A DNA stretch of 64,000 bases from Saccharibacillus endophyticus (GCF_013185185.1 NZ_JAAZWE010000008.1:1-64000); one strand, 5' to 3'. Numbered from the stretch's first letter, positions 52,647 to 63,818 are shown. Program-made: numbers and translations. Notes: generated by a model not told the origin, from the letters alone.

Positions 52647-52680
52647 GACCTTTATCCTCGTCGGATAAGGGTCTTTTTTT
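52647..52680 (+). terminator. terminator after binding protein 4
   Basis: GACCTTTATCC/GGATAAGGGTC stem followed by seven T. Confidence 0.85.
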
Positions 52681-52704
52681 AGAAAAAATTTATCTTCGTT
52701 GAAA

Positions 52705-52718
52705 TGTAAGCGTTTTAA
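52705..52718 (+). promoter_or_regulatory. cre-like site TGTAAGCGTTTTAA
   Basis: Same 14-mer as at 50785, 120 bases before binding protein 5. Confidence 0.55.
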
Positions 52719-52771
52719 AAATAGAATAAATAAGCTATAATAAGCAAGAGCCGTTTCGGCTCGAACAAAAA

Positions 52772-52785
52772 TGTAAGCGCTTAAA
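52772..52785 (+). promoter_or_regulatory. cre-like site TGTAAGCGCTTAAA
   Basis: One change from the CcpA consensus; second site before binding protein 5. Confidence 0.6.
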
Positions 52786-52824
52786 TATATGGGGGCAAGG
52801 CCATTCGAAGAAGGGTGGGATAAG

Positions 52825-54555
52825 ATGGAAACGAGTAAAAAGTGGAAAGCGGCAATGTTGTTGACGGCGGTATCGGTTGCGGCGGCCGGGTGTTCGGGCG
52901 GAGGAGCTTCGACGGATTCCGCCAACCAGGCGGCGCAAACGACTCCGGCGACGAAGGACTCCGGCGGAGACGACACCTCGCCTGTCACGTTCAGCTTCTT
53001 CGGCGGCGACGCCAGTCCGAACTGGGCGCGCATGCAGGACGAGACCGGCAAAGTCATCACGGAGAAAACCGGCGTCACGATCGAAGGCGAATTTGCCGTC
53101 AGCGGAACTGACCAACAAAAAATTGCGCTGATGATCGCTTCCGGCGAATATCCCGAACTCTTGTATCCCAAAGGCGAAACGAGCAAGCTGGTGGAAGCCG
53201 GCGCGCTGGTGGACCTTACCGATTTGATCGAGCAGTACGCCCCGAATATCAAAAAGCTGTACGGTCCTTACATGAATCGTCTCAAATACAGCAAAGACGA
53301 TCCTTCTATCTACACGATCCCGACCAATACGGCTGTCGACAATACGGCTTTCGAAGCCGGAGGCGGTTTTGAAGTCCAACTCGCGGTGCTTGAAGAACTG
53401 GGCTATCCGGAGATCCGCACCGTCGAAGATTTCGAAAACGTATTGAAAGAATATTACGCCAAACATCCGACGATCGACGGGCAGCCTACGATTCCGCTGA
53501 CGCTGAACGCGGACGATTGGAAAATCATGATCACGGTGACCAACCCGGCCTTCCTGGCGACGGGAGCACCCGACGACGGCGAATTTTATATCGATCCGGA
53601 AACGTACGAAGCAAAGCTTCACTACAAACGTCCGGAAGAAAAAGAATATTTCCGTTGGTTGAACCATATGTATAACGAAGGCCTGATCGATCCCGAAGCG
53701 TTCACGCAGAAAAACGACCAGTATCTCGCCAAAATCTCCAGCGGACGCGTGCTCGGCCTGATCGACCAGGATTGGGATTTCCAAGAAGCCGAGAACTCCT
53801 TGAAAGCCGCAGGCAAGTACAATAAGCTGTACGGCCATTTCCCGGTCACGCTGACGGAAGAGTATCAAGACCATTCCTTCGTCGATATCGGCAACGCTTC
53901 CGGCTACGGCTTGTCCTTCTCGACGTCCATGAGCGAAGAAAAACAGATCCGGGCGATCAAGTTCCTGGACTGGATGGCATCCGACGAAGGGCAGCTGCTC
54001 GTGAACTGGGGCATCGAAGGCAAACATTACAACGTCGAAGACGGCAAGCGGGTCATTCCGGCAGATGTGCTGGATCAGAAGATCAACGACAATTCCGCGT
54101 TCCAAAAACAAACCGGCATCGGGCTGTACACGCCGTTCACGGTTCGTTACGGCGACGGCGTGAAAGACTCGACGGACAATTACTATACGACCAATTACCC
54201 GGAACAAATCACCAACAGCTACAGCGAGCCGGAGAAAAAAGCGCTCGCGGCTTACGACGCGACCACGTGGAAAGACCTGTTCCCGGACAAGGAAGATTTC
54301 CCGGTCAAAGCTTGGGGAGCGGCATATAACCTGCCTGCGCCGAGCTCGTCCGACTTTACCGTACCTTACCAAAAGTCGCAGGATATCGTGCGCAAAGCGA
54401 TCCCTGCCGCGATCGTGGCGACGCCGGAGCAGTTCGACGGCATCTACGATAAAATGCTGACGGATTTGGAAGGGAACGGCATTCCGGAGATGGAGGCCAT
54501 GTATACGCAGATGATCAAAGACACCGTCTCGTCATGGGGCGAGTCGGCGGAGTGA
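52825..54555 (+). CDS. sugar-binding lipoprotein 5 of the tandem array
   Basis: 576 residues, lipobox VAAAGC followed by SGGG. The mature start FFGGDASPNWARMQDETGKV and TIEGEFAVSGTDQQKIALMI follow the family. It differs from copies 2-4 at GLIDPEAFTQ and SFSTSMSEEKQIRA and has fewer identical DNA tracts, so it diverged earlier. ATG52825 has GGGTGGGA upstream. With its own cre-like sites it forms a single-gene unit ahead of GH95. Confidence 0.94.
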   Translation: METSKKWKAAMLLTAVSVAAAGCSGGGASTDSANQAAQTTPATKDSGGDDTSPVTFSFFGGDASPNWARMQDETGKVITEKTGVTIEGEFAVSGTDQQKIALMIASGEYPELLYPKGETSKLVEAGALVDLTDLIEQYAPNIKKLYGPYMNRLKYSKDDPSIYTIPTNTAVDNTAFEAGGGFEVQLAVLEELGYPEIRTVEDFENVLKEYYAKHPTIDGQPTIPLTLNADDWKIMITVTNPAFLATGAPDDGEFYIDPETYEAKLHYKRPEEKEYFRWLNHMYNEGLIDPEAFTQKNDQYLAKISSGRVLGLIDQDWDFQEAENSLKAAGKYNKLYGHFPVTLTEEYQDHSFVDIGNASGYGLSFSTSMSEEKQIRAIKFLDWMASDEGQLLVNWGIEGKHYNVEDGKRVIPADVLDQKINDNSAFQKQTGIGLYTPFTVRYGDGVKDSTDNYYTTNYPEQITNSYSEPEKKALAAYDATTWKDLFPDKEDFPVKAWGAAYNLPAPSSSDFTVPYQKSQDIVRKAIPAAIVATPEQFDGIYDKMLTDLEGNGIPEMEAMYTQMIKDTVSSWGESAE

Positions 54556-54596
54556 AGCCGGCATGGTTTTGCCGGGAAGATCCTATTCGCTGAGGA

Positions 54597-54715
54597 AGCC
54601 CGGTTGGACGCTGCGGGAGACAATTCGTTCAAGCCGCTGTCTCGCGAAGAAAGCCTACGGCTTTCCTCGCTCAAAGGCGTCTTGATCTGAATTTCTCCCT
54701 CCGCTGGACCGGGCT
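54597..54715 (+). repeat. intergenic hairpin element, copy E
   Basis: Outer arms AGCCCGGT (54597-54604) and ACCGGGCT (54708-54715), then CGGGAGACAATTC/GAATTTCTCCC. Core strands AAGCCGCTGTCTCGC and GCTCAAAGGCGTCTT; apical stem GAAAGCC/GGCTTTC. Confidence 0.88.
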
Positions 54716-54737
54716 CGCATGAATTGAATATTCCCAC

Positions 54738-54767
54738 AAAAAAGGCGGGTTAAGCTCCGCCTTTTTT
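54738..54767 (+). terminator. terminator upstream of GH95
   Basis: AAAGGCGG/CCGCCTTT stem with A and T tracts; ends the binding protein 5 transcript after repeat E. Confidence 0.85.
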
Positions 54768-54855
54768 GATGGGGAAACACCTTTAAAAGCAAAGGCAAGT
54801 GAAAGAGCATAAAGAAAAATGTCGAAAAATATAGGGAGAATTTAAAGGGAGAAGA

Positions 54856-54884
54856 TTGACGCTGTTTGGCGGCTGTCTTATACT
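54856..54884 (+). promoter_or_regulatory. promoter of the GH95 gene
   Basis: TTGACG 54856-54861 and TATACT 54879-54884, 17-base spacer. Confidence 0.75.
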
Positions 54885-54895
54885 GAAAACGTATG

Positions 54896-54909
54896 TGTAA
54901 GCATTTTCA
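54896..54909 (+). promoter_or_regulatory. cre-like site TGTAAGCATTTTCA
   Basis: One change from the CcpA consensus, directly after the -10 box. A second palindrome, AAAACGTTTT, follows at 54933-54942. Confidence 0.6.
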
Positions 54910-54964
54910 GCGGAGAAGGCCGGGTTCGACCTAAAACGTTTTCTGAAAACGGGGGTTAGTCGGA

Positions 54965-57316
54965 ATGAAGAGCAATCAAACGTATAAATTATGGTATAAG
55001 CAGCCTGCGCAGCGGTGGGAAGAAGCGCTGCCTGCGGGGAACGGGCGGCTGGGCGCGATGGTGTTCGGCGGCGATCGCCGCGAGCGATTGCAGCTGAACG
55101 AGGATACGCTGTGGTCGGGATTTCCGCGGGATAAGGTCAACTATGATGCGCAGCGTTATTTAAAGCAGGCGCGCGAGTTGATTTTTTCCGGGAAATACGA
55201 CGAAGCGGAGAAGATCGTCAACCTTCGCATGCTGGGTTGGAATACGGAAGCGTATCAGCCGCTCGGCGACTTGTATATCGACCGGATCGGCGGCGGGGAT
55301 GCGACGGATTACGAGCGCGAGCTGGATCTGACCAACGGGGTGCTTACGACGGCGTTTACGGCGGACGGAGTCCGGTTTACCCGTGAAGTATGGATCAGCG
55401 AGCCGGATCAGGTGCTGGCTGTCGTATTGAGCGCGGACCGAACGGGCGCGATCGATATCGACGTGTCGTTGGAAAGTCTGCTGCCTTACGAGACGGCGGC
55501 TTATACGGACGGGCGCCTGGCGATCAAGGGCATGGCGCCGAGCCATGTGGAAACGAATTATTTCCGCGATCATCCGGAGGCGATTCTGTTCGAAGAAGGT
55601 TTGGGAATGCGTTTTGAAGCTCAGTTGAAGACGCGGACCGAAGGCGGGGAAGTGCGGGTTGTCGAAGGCCGGATCGAGATCCGAGGTGCGGATCGGGTTA
55701 TGCTGCTGCTTGCGGCGGCGACTAACTTTGAATCGTACGATAAACTGCCGGAAAGCGGTTCTCGTCGTCCGGACCGGTTGTGCGAAGCTTGGTTGAAGGC
55801 TGCTTCGGCATGGGACGAGCAAACTTTGCGTGAGCGGCATGTTCGCGATCATGCGGCACTGTTCGGACGCGTGGAACTGAATCTCGGCGGCGAAGAACGT
55901 GCTGAGCTGCCGACCGACGAGCGTCTTGAAGCCTACAAGCAAGGAGCTGTTGATCCGGCGCTGGAAGCTCTGTATTTCCATTACGGCCGTTATCTGCTGA
56001 TGGGAAGCTCGCGTCCTGGAACGCAGCCCGCCAACTTGCAAGGCATCTGGAATCACCAGATCGAACCGCCGTGGAACAGCAACTACACTTCGAACATTAA
56101 TGTACAGATGAACTACTGGCCGGTCGAGAGCGTAAACCTTGGCGAATGTCATGAGCCGATGTTGAAAATGATCGGCGAGCTGGCGCAGGCAGGTCGGCGC
56201 ACGGCCAAAATCCATTACGGAACCCGCGGCTGGGCCGCGCATCACAACGTGGATCTGTGGCGGATGTCGACCCCGTCCGGCGGCGATGCAAGTTGGGCTT
56301 TCTGGCCGATGGGCGGCTTATGGTTGACGTCGCATCTATGGGAACATTATTTGTTTACCAAAGACCAAGCGTTCTTGCGCAATGAAGCTTATCCGATTCT
56401 GCGCGAAGCGGCATTGTTCGCGTTGGATTGGCTCGTCGAAGCTCCGGACGGCCAACTAACGACGGCTCCGTCGACTTCGCCTGAGAATCGTTTTGTTACG
56501 GAAAACGGAGAACCTTGCAGCACGGCGTTCGGATCGGCTATGGATCTTACGTTGATTCGCGACGTGATGGAGCATGTGATCGAAGCGGAAAGCCTTTTGG
56601 GACTGAACAGCGCCGAAGCGTCAGAATTCCGATCTGCGCTGCAACGTTTGCAGCCGCTTCAAATTGGTTCGGACGGTCGTCTGCTTGAATGGGGAACCGA
56701 GCTGAAGGAGCATGAGCCGGGGCACCGTCACGTCTCCCATCTGTATGGCGTGTACCCTGGACGCTCTATCAACAGCGAAGAAACGCCGGAACTGCTGGAA
56801 GCTGCAAAAGCCTCTCTTGCAGCCCGCATTGCCAATGGCGGCGGCCACACCGGCTGGAGCTGCGCATGGCTGATCAACTTGTATGCCCGCCTGCTCGACG
56901 GCGAGAGCGCGCATCATTTCATTCATACGCTGCTCGCGCGCTCGACGCATCCGAACCTGTTCGACGATCACCCGCCATTCCAGATCGACGGCAACTTCGG
57001 CGGAACGGCAGGCATTGCCGAGCTGCTGCTCCAGAGTCATCTGGACGAGCTGCATCTGCTGCCTGCACTGCCGACGGCGTGGCCCGACGGCTCCGTCCGC
57101 GGCCTTCGCGCCCGCGGCGGCTATACCGTTTCCCTGACTTGGCAAAACGGCCGAATCCGATCGGCCGAAATCACCGCCGATTTCTCCGGCCCGATCCGCC
57201 TGCGCGCGCAGCGTGCCTTTGAAGGCTCTTCGCCCGTACCTACAAACGAAGCCGCTCAATTCACAGGCGTTCTGAATCTAGCCGCTGGCGAAAGCACCAC
57301 CGTTACTTTCGAATAG
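54965..57316 (+). CDS. GH95 alpha-L-fucosidase (or alpha-L-galactosidase)
   Basis: 783-residue inverting glycoside hydrolase without signal peptide, so probably cytosolic. N-terminal beta domain starts [20 protein letters not shown]. The (alpha/alpha)6 barrel carries the Asn pair around [20 protein letters not shown], an acid Glu in STSPENRF and an Asp in [20 protein letters not shown], matching positions known from bifidobacterial AfcA. The expected job is removing alpha-1,2-linked L-fucose or L-galactose from xyloglucan-type side chains. It has its own promoter and cre-like site. Confidence 0.93.
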   Translation: MKSNQTYKLWYKQPAQRWEEALPAGNGRLGAMVFGGDRRERLQLNEDTLWSGFPRDKVNYDAQRYLKQARELIFSGKYDEAEKIVNLRMLGWNTEAYQPLGDLYIDRIGGGDATDYERELDLTNGVLTTAFTADGVRFTREVWISEPDQVLAVVLSADRTGAIDIDVSLESLLPYETAAYTDGRLAIKGMAPSHVETNYFRDHPEAILFEEGLGMRFEAQLKTRTEGGEVRVVEGRIEIRGADRVMLLLAAATNFESYDKLPESGSRRPDRLCEAWLKAASAWDEQTLRERHVRDHAALFGRVELNLGGEERAELPTDERLEAYKQGAVDPALEALYFHYGRYLLMGSSRPGTQPANLQGIWNHQIEPPWNSNYTSNINVQMNYWPVESVNLGECHEPMLKMIGELAQAGRRTAKIHYGTRGWAAHHNVDLWRMSTPSGGDASWAFWPMGGLWLTSHLWEHYLFTKDQAFLRNEAYPILREAALFALDWLVEAPDGQLTTAPSTSPENRFVTENGEPCSTAFGSAMDLTLIRDVMEHVIEAESLLGLNSAEASEFRSALQRLQPLQIGSDGRLLEWGTELKEHEPGHRHVSHLYGVYPGRSINSEETPELLEAAKASLAARIANGGGHTGWSCAWLINLYARLLDGESAHHFIHTLLARSTHPNLFDDHPPFQIDGNFGGTAGIAELLLQSHLDELHLLPALPTAWPDGSVRGLRARGGYTVSLTWQNGRIRSAEITADFSGPIRLRAQRAFEGSSPVPTNEAAQFTGVLNLAAGESTTVTFE

Positions 57317-57545
57317 CCGCCAGCCAAGCTTAAACTTTTGTGTTGTGCAAAGCTTAGCGATGTTTGATGCTGGATCTTTTAGAGCGGCGAGCTTTTCTGC
57401 CTTTCATGCCTGTTTTATCATTGAGCCGCTGCATTCAATGGCTCTGACTTTATATTGCGCGGCCTTAGCTACAAAGGCCGCATCTTTACGCTACCCAACA
57501 ACCTACGGGTTGTGGGAGCTTTGATTTAACCCGGCCTAAGGCTTT
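57317..57545. other. gap after GH95
   Basis: About 230 bases with no ORF of note and no clear terminator. Repeat element F begins at 57546. Confidence 0.3.
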
Positions 57546-57691
57546 GGGAAAGTTTCAGCGGAGGAATGAAATGTTCGCCTTTGAAATCGGGAAGCTTCAT
57601 CGTTGTCCAATCCTGCTTCCCGATTTCAACACGCGACCCAAAGCCTTTCGAAGAAAGGCACATCGTAAGCATAAGCTGGCGAAACTTTCCC
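57546..57691 (-). repeat. intergenic hairpin element, copy F (diverged)
   Basis: Outer arms GGGAAAGTTTC (57546-57556) and GAAACTTTCCC (57681-57691). Core TTCGCCTTTGAAATC and the apical 13-bp stem GAAATCGGGAAGC (57583-57595) with GCTTCCCGATTTC (57615-57627). The right half carries an extra small hairpin GCCTTTC/GAAAGGC. It is the least conserved copy. Confidence 0.65.
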
Positions 57692-57745
57692 GGAGCACCC
57701 AGCCGACGGTTTAATAAAACCTAACAAGCCTATGGAGGAACAAAC

Positions 57746-59080
<1,335 letters not shown>

Positions 59081-59095
<15 letters not shown>

Positions 59096-59265
59096 TGAAG
59101 CAGCGAAGCGCGGATGGCTTGCGGGAGACCCGCAAGGAATAGTGTAGCTGCGAAGCGCGAACGTTTGCGGGAGACCCGCAAGGAGTAGTGTAGCTGCGAA
59201 GCGCGAACGTTTGCATGTGACAAGCAAGGAAGAGCGAAGCCGCGAAACACAGAGAGCTCGCGAGT
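59081..59265 (+). repeat. 46-47 bp tandem repeat starting in the GH1 3' end
   Basis: Units begin at 59081, 59128, 59174 and about 59220. The first three start ACCCGCAAGGA(G/A)TAGTG and continue with GCGAAGCGCG, then GCTTGCGGGAG or GTTTGCGGGAG, with the third ending differently. The fourth is degraded (CAAGCAAGGAAGAGCGAAG). The GH1 stop codon lies inside unit one and in-register TAG copies occur in units two and three. Confidence 0.9.
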
Positions 59266-59321
59266 AATCGGCAAGCGTAATCCGGAGACGATGTCTTGTA
59301 AGGGATCGACATGGCGGTCAG

Positions 59322-59363
59322 AACCTCGATAAAGCTCGAAAAAGAGCCGATCGAGGTTTTTTT
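59322..59363 (+). terminator. terminator of the GH1 gene
   Basis: AACCTCGAT/ATCGAGGTT outer stem with inner AGCTC/GAGC, then seven T. Confidence 0.85.
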
Positions 59364-59673
59364 GCGAAATCGGAACTCCATCTATGATAAATGTCACAAA
59401 AATGTCGGATAAAATGCCAGCTGTATAGGATGTTAACCGGTGCCGTATCCGATAAGATAATAAAGTCATATGAAGGAGGGAAAGTGCGCATAAAAATGTT
59501 TAGCAAGGGACCGGAAGACGTTAAAAGCTAGTAGAGCGTATATAGAGGAAGGGAAAATTAAAATTTGAAATAAAGTGAGGGGGCAGTAGAAGATTAGTCG
59601 CTTATCGAAGGAAAGCAACTTCATTGCAGGAAGGGTTTTTCAAGGCCCAATATCACTAAACGAAGCCGATAGT

Positions 59674-59700
59674 TTGACATCTTTGTTAACAAAGTCAAAA
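59674..59700. promoter_or_regulatory. palindrome upstream of the oxidase operon
   Basis: CTTTGTTAACAAAG (59681-59694) is a perfect 14-base palindrome next to TTGACA (59674-59679). It could be an operator with a -35 box, but no matching -10 is evident. The rest of the 440-base leader shows no gene. Confidence 0.4.
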
Positions 59701-59815
59701 CTTTTCGAAAAAGCTGTTCATTTCTGGTATCTTTAAGTGTAGAATCAAAGTTGCGTTTTAATGTGTGAAATGCTTATCGAATGACTTGAGCGTTCAACAA
59801 GGAGAGGGGATCTAC

Positions 59816-60784
59816 ATGAGCAAAAAACCAAGATCGCTCGTTCGTGCAGCTTTCTCGGCCGTTACTCTTGTTATGACGATGCTGCTGCTCTCGGGATGCG
59901 GGAACTACATGGTTCTCGATCCGAAAGGACCGATTGCGGAAAAGCAGCTGGACCTGATCATCATCACGGTTATCCTGTGCTCGATTATCATCGTGCCCGT
60001 GCTGATCATCACGTTCATTATCGTATGGCGCTACCGTGCCACTAACAAGAAAGCCGATTATAAGCCGGAATGGGCGCACAGCAACCTGCTAGAGACGATC
60101 TGGTGGGGAATTCCGATTGTCATCATTATCGTGTTGGCCGTTATCACCGTGCGTTACACGCATGAGCTCGAGCCGGCCAAAGCTCTCGCTTCCGATAAGG
60201 AAGAGGTCACCGTCCAGGTCGTGTCTTTGAACTGGAAATGGCTGTTCCTGTATCCGGAAGAAGGAATCGCGACCGTCAATACCCTCACGATTCCGGAAGA
60301 CCGTCCGGTCCGCTTCGAGATCACGGCGGATTCGCCGATGAACTCGTTCTGGATTCCTGAACTGGGCGGACAGATTTATGCCATGTCCGGCATGTCGATG
60401 GCGCTGCATTTGCAGGCCGACGAGCCGGGAACGTACTTCGGTACGGCGGCCAACTTCACGGGCGAACACTTCGAAAACATGAACTTCCAAGTTAATGCGA
60501 CGAGCGACGCCGAGTACGAGCAGTGGATCCAGGAGGCGAAAAGCTCGCCGAACACGATCACCGACGAATCGTACGAAGAAATGTCGAAGCCGACGGAAAA
60601 AGAAGAACCTACGCTGTACTCTTCGTTCCCTGAAGGCATCTACGAGCGCATCGTGACCAAGTACATGCACGACGGCGCCGAGCTTCACCAACACGGAAGC
60701 GCGTCTGCCGACGAAACGGACGCGGCGGCAGACACCGCAAACGCGAACTCGGAAGAAGACTCTTCCGCGCACAAAGGCCATTAA
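59816..60784 (+). CDS. qoxA: quinol oxidase subunit II (QoxA/CyoA type)
   Basis: Lipoprotein of 322 residues with lipobox LLLSGC (Cys28), two membrane spans (IIITVILCSIIIVPVLIITF; WWGIPIVIIIVLAVITV) and a periplasm-facing cupredoxin domain. The copper-A ligands of cytochrome-c oxidases (CXXXC with His) are missing, so electrons come from quinol. The His/Asp-rich tail (HQHGSASADETDAA, HKGH) is longer than usual. ATG59816 has AAGGAGAGG. First gene of a four-gene operon. Confidence 0.93.
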   Translation: MSKKPRSLVRAAFSAVTLVMTMLLLSGCGNYMVLDPKGPIAEKQLDLIIITVILCSIIIVPVLIITFIIVWRYRATNKKADYKPEWAHSNLLETIWWGIPIVIIIVLAVITVRYTHELEPAKALASDKEEVTVQVVSLNWKWLFLYPEEGIATVNTLTIPEDRPVRFEITADSPMNSFWIPELGGQIYAMSGMSMALHLQADEPGTYFGTAANFTGEHFENMNFQVNATSDAEYEQWIQEAKSSPNTITDESYEEMSKPTEKEEPTLYSSFPEGIYERIVTKYMHDGAELHQHGSASADETDAAADTANANSEEDSSAHKGH

Positions 60785-60846
60785 GTTCCGGTTCGAACCG
60801 GACTTGAAAAAGCCCGAACAATCAATGCAATGAAAGGAGCTCCCTA

Positions 60847-62820
60847 ATGCTCGATAATATCAAAGAGTTCGCATCCGAGTTTTTTGTAACGGGCGATCCG
60901 CTGATCTACGGCGCGGACGTGTCCATCGTTCTGGCGACGCTCGGGATCGTGTTCGTACTGACGTACTTCAAAAAATGGGGTTGGCTCTGGAGAGACTGGC
61001 TTACGACCGTCGACCATAAAAAAATCGGGATCATGTATATCCTGGCCGCGATCGTAATGCTGTTCCGCGGCGGCGTCGATGCCGTCATGATGCGGACGCA
61101 GTTAGCCTTCCCGGATCTGAACTTCCTGGAAGCCGATCACTATAACCAAATCTTCACGACGCACGGCGTCGTCATGATCTTCTTCATGGCCATGCCGCTC
61201 ATGTTCGGTCTGTTCAACATCGTCGTGCCGCTTCAGATCGGCGCGCGCGACGTCGCATTCCCTTTCCTGAACTCGCTGAGCTTCTGGCTGTTCTTCGCCG
61301 GCGCGATGCTGTTCAACCTGTCGTTCGTCATCGGCGGTTCGCCTGACGCCGGATGGCTTGCTTACCCGCCGCTCTCCGGTACGCAGTTCAACCCGGGCGT
61401 CGGACAGAACTTCTACATCTGGGGTATCCAGATCTCCGGTATCGGTTCCCTCGCGTCCGGTATCAACTTTATCGTCACGATCCTCAAAATGCGCGCTCCG
61501 GGCATGACGATGATGAAAATGCCGATGTTCACTTGGTCGGTATTCGCCGCTTCGACGACGATCATCTTCGCTTTCCCGATCCTGACGATCACGATGCTGC
61601 TGTTGTTCCTGGACCGCTTCTTCGGCGCCCACTTCTTCACGCTCGACGGCGGCGGCAACCCGATGATGTACATCAACCTCATCTGGATGTGGGGTCACCC
61701 GGAAGTATATATCGTCGTTCTGCCGGCCTTCGGCGTATTCTCCGAAACGGTTGCGACCTTCGCGAGAAAACGGCTGTTCGGTTACGCTTCGATGGTATTC
61801 GCCATGGTTATCATCAGTATCATCTCGTTCTTCACTTGGGCTCACCACTTCTTCACGATGGGCTCCGGCGCGAACGTTAACGCCTTCTTCGCGGTCACCA
61901 CGATGATTATCGCGATTCCGACCGGGGTCAAGATCTTCAACTGGCTGTTCACGATGTATAAAGGCAGGATCACCTTCCCGACTCCTATGATGTGGACGAT
62001 CGCGTTCATACCGGCATTCGTCGTCGGCGGGATGACGGGGGTCATGCTGTCGGTCGCACCGGCCGACTTCCAGTTCCACAACAGTTACTTCCTGATCGCC
62101 CACTTCCACCAAGTGTTGATCGGCGGCGTCGTATTCGGTTACTTCGCGGGCCTTTACTACTGGTGGCCGAAGATGTTCGGCTTCAAGCTCAACGAATACC
62201 TCGGCAAATGGGCATTCTGGCTCTGGAATATCGGTTTCTATGTCTGCTTCATGCCGCAATACCTCGTCGGTCTCGACGGCATGACGCGCCGGATCAGCGT
62301 ATTCAGCGATCCGGATTGGCAAGGGCTGAACGTGGCTTCCACGATCGGCGCTTACATCATGGGCCTCGCGTTCTTGTTCCAAGTGGCGCAGATCGGTTAC
62401 AGTATCTTCCGTCATGAAAAAGACACGACGGGCGATATCTGGGACGCGCGCACGCTGGAGTTCTCGATTCCTTCGCCGGCGCCGGAATACAACTTCGCGG
62501 TTATCCCGCAAGTTCACAGCCGCGACGAGTGGTGGGAAGAGAAAGAACGCCGCGCGAGAGGCGAGAAGCCTTGGCAGCTCGGACCGATCGAACCGATCCA
62601 TATGCCGAAAAACTCGGCGATCGGACCGATCATGGGAGCTTTCTGGTTCATCGCAGGTTTCGGTCTCGTCTTCCACTGGTTGTGGATGGCTATTCCTGGC
62701 CTTCTCGGCGTATTCGTTTGCATGTTTGCTCGTTCGTTCAGCGCTCATAAAGCGGAATACTATATTCCGGTCGAGGAAATCGAACGAACTGAAGCTAAGT
62801 TAAGAGGAGGCGCGGTATAA
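60847..62820 (+). CDS. qoxB: quinol oxidase subunit I (haem-copper catalytic subunit)
   Basis: 657 residues with about 15 helices. Haem ligand His in FTTHGVVMIFFMA and AHFHQVLIGG, copper-B ligands in WGHPEVYIVVLP (with the cross-linked Tyr) and WAHHFFTMGSG. This is the catalytic core reducing oxygen to water while pumping protons. AAAGGAG precedes the ATG. The stop overlaps the next start (TAATG). Confidence 0.97.
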   Translation: MLDNIKEFASEFFVTGDPLIYGADVSIVLATLGIVFVLTYFKKWGWLWRDWLTTVDHKKIGIMYILAAIVMLFRGGVDAVMMRTQLAFPDLNFLEADHYNQIFTTHGVVMIFFMAMPLMFGLFNIVVPLQIGARDVAFPFLNSLSFWLFFAGAMLFNLSFVIGGSPDAGWLAYPPLSGTQFNPGVGQNFYIWGIQISGIGSLASGINFIVTILKMRAPGMTMMKMPMFTWSVFAASTTIIFAFPILTITMLLLFLDRFFGAHFFTLDGGGNPMMYINLIWMWGHPEVYIVVLPAFGVFSETVATFARKRLFGYASMVFAMVIISIISFFTWAHHFFTMGSGANVNAFFAVTTMIIAIPTGVKIFNWLFTMYKGRITFPTPMMWTIAFIPAFVVGGMTGVMLSVAPADFQFHNSYFLIAHFHQVLIGGVVFGYFAGLYYWWPKMFGFKLNEYLGKWAFWLWNIGFYVCFMPQYLVGLDGMTRRISVFSDPDWQGLNVASTIGAYIMGLAFLFQVAQIGYSIFRHEKDTTGDIWDARTLEFSIPSPAPEYNFAVIPQVHSRDEWWEEKERRARGEKPWQLGPIEPIHMPKNSAIGPIMGAFWFIAGFGLVFHWLWMAIPGLLGVFVCMFARSFSAHKAEYYIPVEEIERTEAKLRGGAV

Positions 62821-63437
62821 TGGCACAGTCTCCGGCACACGGCTCGGACCATCATGATCATCACGCTGCGGGTCATCACGATCCGCAGGATCTGAAACTG
62901 CTCGGTTTCTGGATTTTCCTTGTAACCGACGTTATCATGTTCGCGACACTGTTTGCGACATTCATCGTTCTTCGCGGCAATACGGACGGTAGCGTTACCG
63001 GCGCCGAACTGTTGGAAATGAACGGGATCATCATTTCGACGTTCCTGCTTTTGACCAGCAGCTTCACGAGCGGCGTGGCCGTCCTGGCCATGCACCAACA
63101 CAAAATCAAACAGATGATTATCTGGTTGGTGATCACCGGACTGCTCGGTGCAGGCTTCCTGTACCTGGAAGTCAACGAGTTCCTGCACTTGATCCACGAA
63201 GGCGCGACGCTGCAAACGAGCGCGTACTGGTCGGCGTTCTTCACGCTGGTCGGCACGCACGGCGTGCACGTTACCGTCGGTCTGTTCTGGATGATCGCGA
63301 TTATTATCCAGATCGTTCGCCGCGGTCTTACGGACGATACCAAAGGCAAAGTTACGGTATTCAGCTTGTACTGGCACTTCTTGGACGCGGTCTGGATCTT
63401 CCTGCTCTCGATCGTGTACCTGATGGAGGTGATGTAA
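62820..63437 (+). CDS. qoxC: quinol oxidase subunit III
   Basis: 205 residues, five helices; FWIFLVTDVIMFATLFATFI and YWHFLDAVWIFLLSIVYLME are typical of the haem-copper oxidase subunit III family. The N-terminus is His-rich (HGSDHHDHHAAGHHD). Coupled to qoxB by a one-base overlap. Confidence 0.95.
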   Translation: MAQSPAHGSDHHDHHAAGHHDPQDLKLLGFWIFLVTDVIMFATLFATFIVLRGNTDGSVTGAELLEMNGIIISTFLLLTSSFTSGVAVLAMHQHKIKQMIIWLVITGLLGAGFLYLEVNEFLHLIHEGATLQTSAYWSAFFTLVGTHGVHVTVGLFWMIAIIIQIVRRGLTDDTKGKVTVFSLYWHFLDAVWIFLLSIVYLMEVM

Positions 63438-63438
63438 G

Positions 63439-63783
63439 ATGGCGGATCACAATAACGCGCATAACAGCCACGGTGGGGAACGTCACGAGCACGGCTCGCT
63501 TAAGTCCTACATCATCGGTTATATTATTTCGATCGTATTGACGATCATCCCGCTGGTCGTTGTATTGAACGACATGATGGGACGTACGGCAACGATCGCG
63601 GTCATCATGGTTACCGCGACGCTGCAATTCCTGGTTCAGCTGATCTTCTTCATGCACGTGCGTGACGGAGAACAGCCTCGTTGGAACCTGATCACGCTGA
63701 TCTTCGGAGTTCTGATCCTGTTGACCGTCGTTATCGGTTCGATCTGGATCATGGGCAACAACCAGATCGGTATGAAAATGTAG
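63439..63783 (+). CDS. qoxD: quinol oxidase subunit IV
   Basis: 114 residues, three helices (YIIGYIISIVLTIIPLVVVL; FLVQLIFFMHV; LILLTVVIGSIWIMGNNQI), the CyoD/QoxD family that helps assemble the copper-B site. One base separates it from qoxC. N-terminus again rich in His. Confidence 0.95.
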   Translation: MADHNNAHNSHGGERHEHGSLKSYIIGYIISIVLTIIPLVVVLNDMMGRTATIAVIMVTATLQFLVQLIFFMHVRDGEQPRWNLITLIFGVLILLTVVIGSIWIMGNNQIGMKM

Positions 63784-63791
63784 TTGGGAAA

Positions 63792-63818
63792 GGGCTCGCT
63801 TCGGCGGGCTCTTTTTTT
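63792..63818 (+). terminator. terminator of the qox operon
   Basis: GGGCTCGC-TTCG-GCGGGCTC (two G-T pairs) followed by seven T. Confidence 0.88.

Noticed and set aside
61102-62748. Very long minus-strand open frame (548 codons) opposite qoxB
   Set aside because: Composition is Arg/Asp/Glu/His-rich as expected for an antisense shadow of a GC-rich membrane protein gene; no ribosome site and no known domain.
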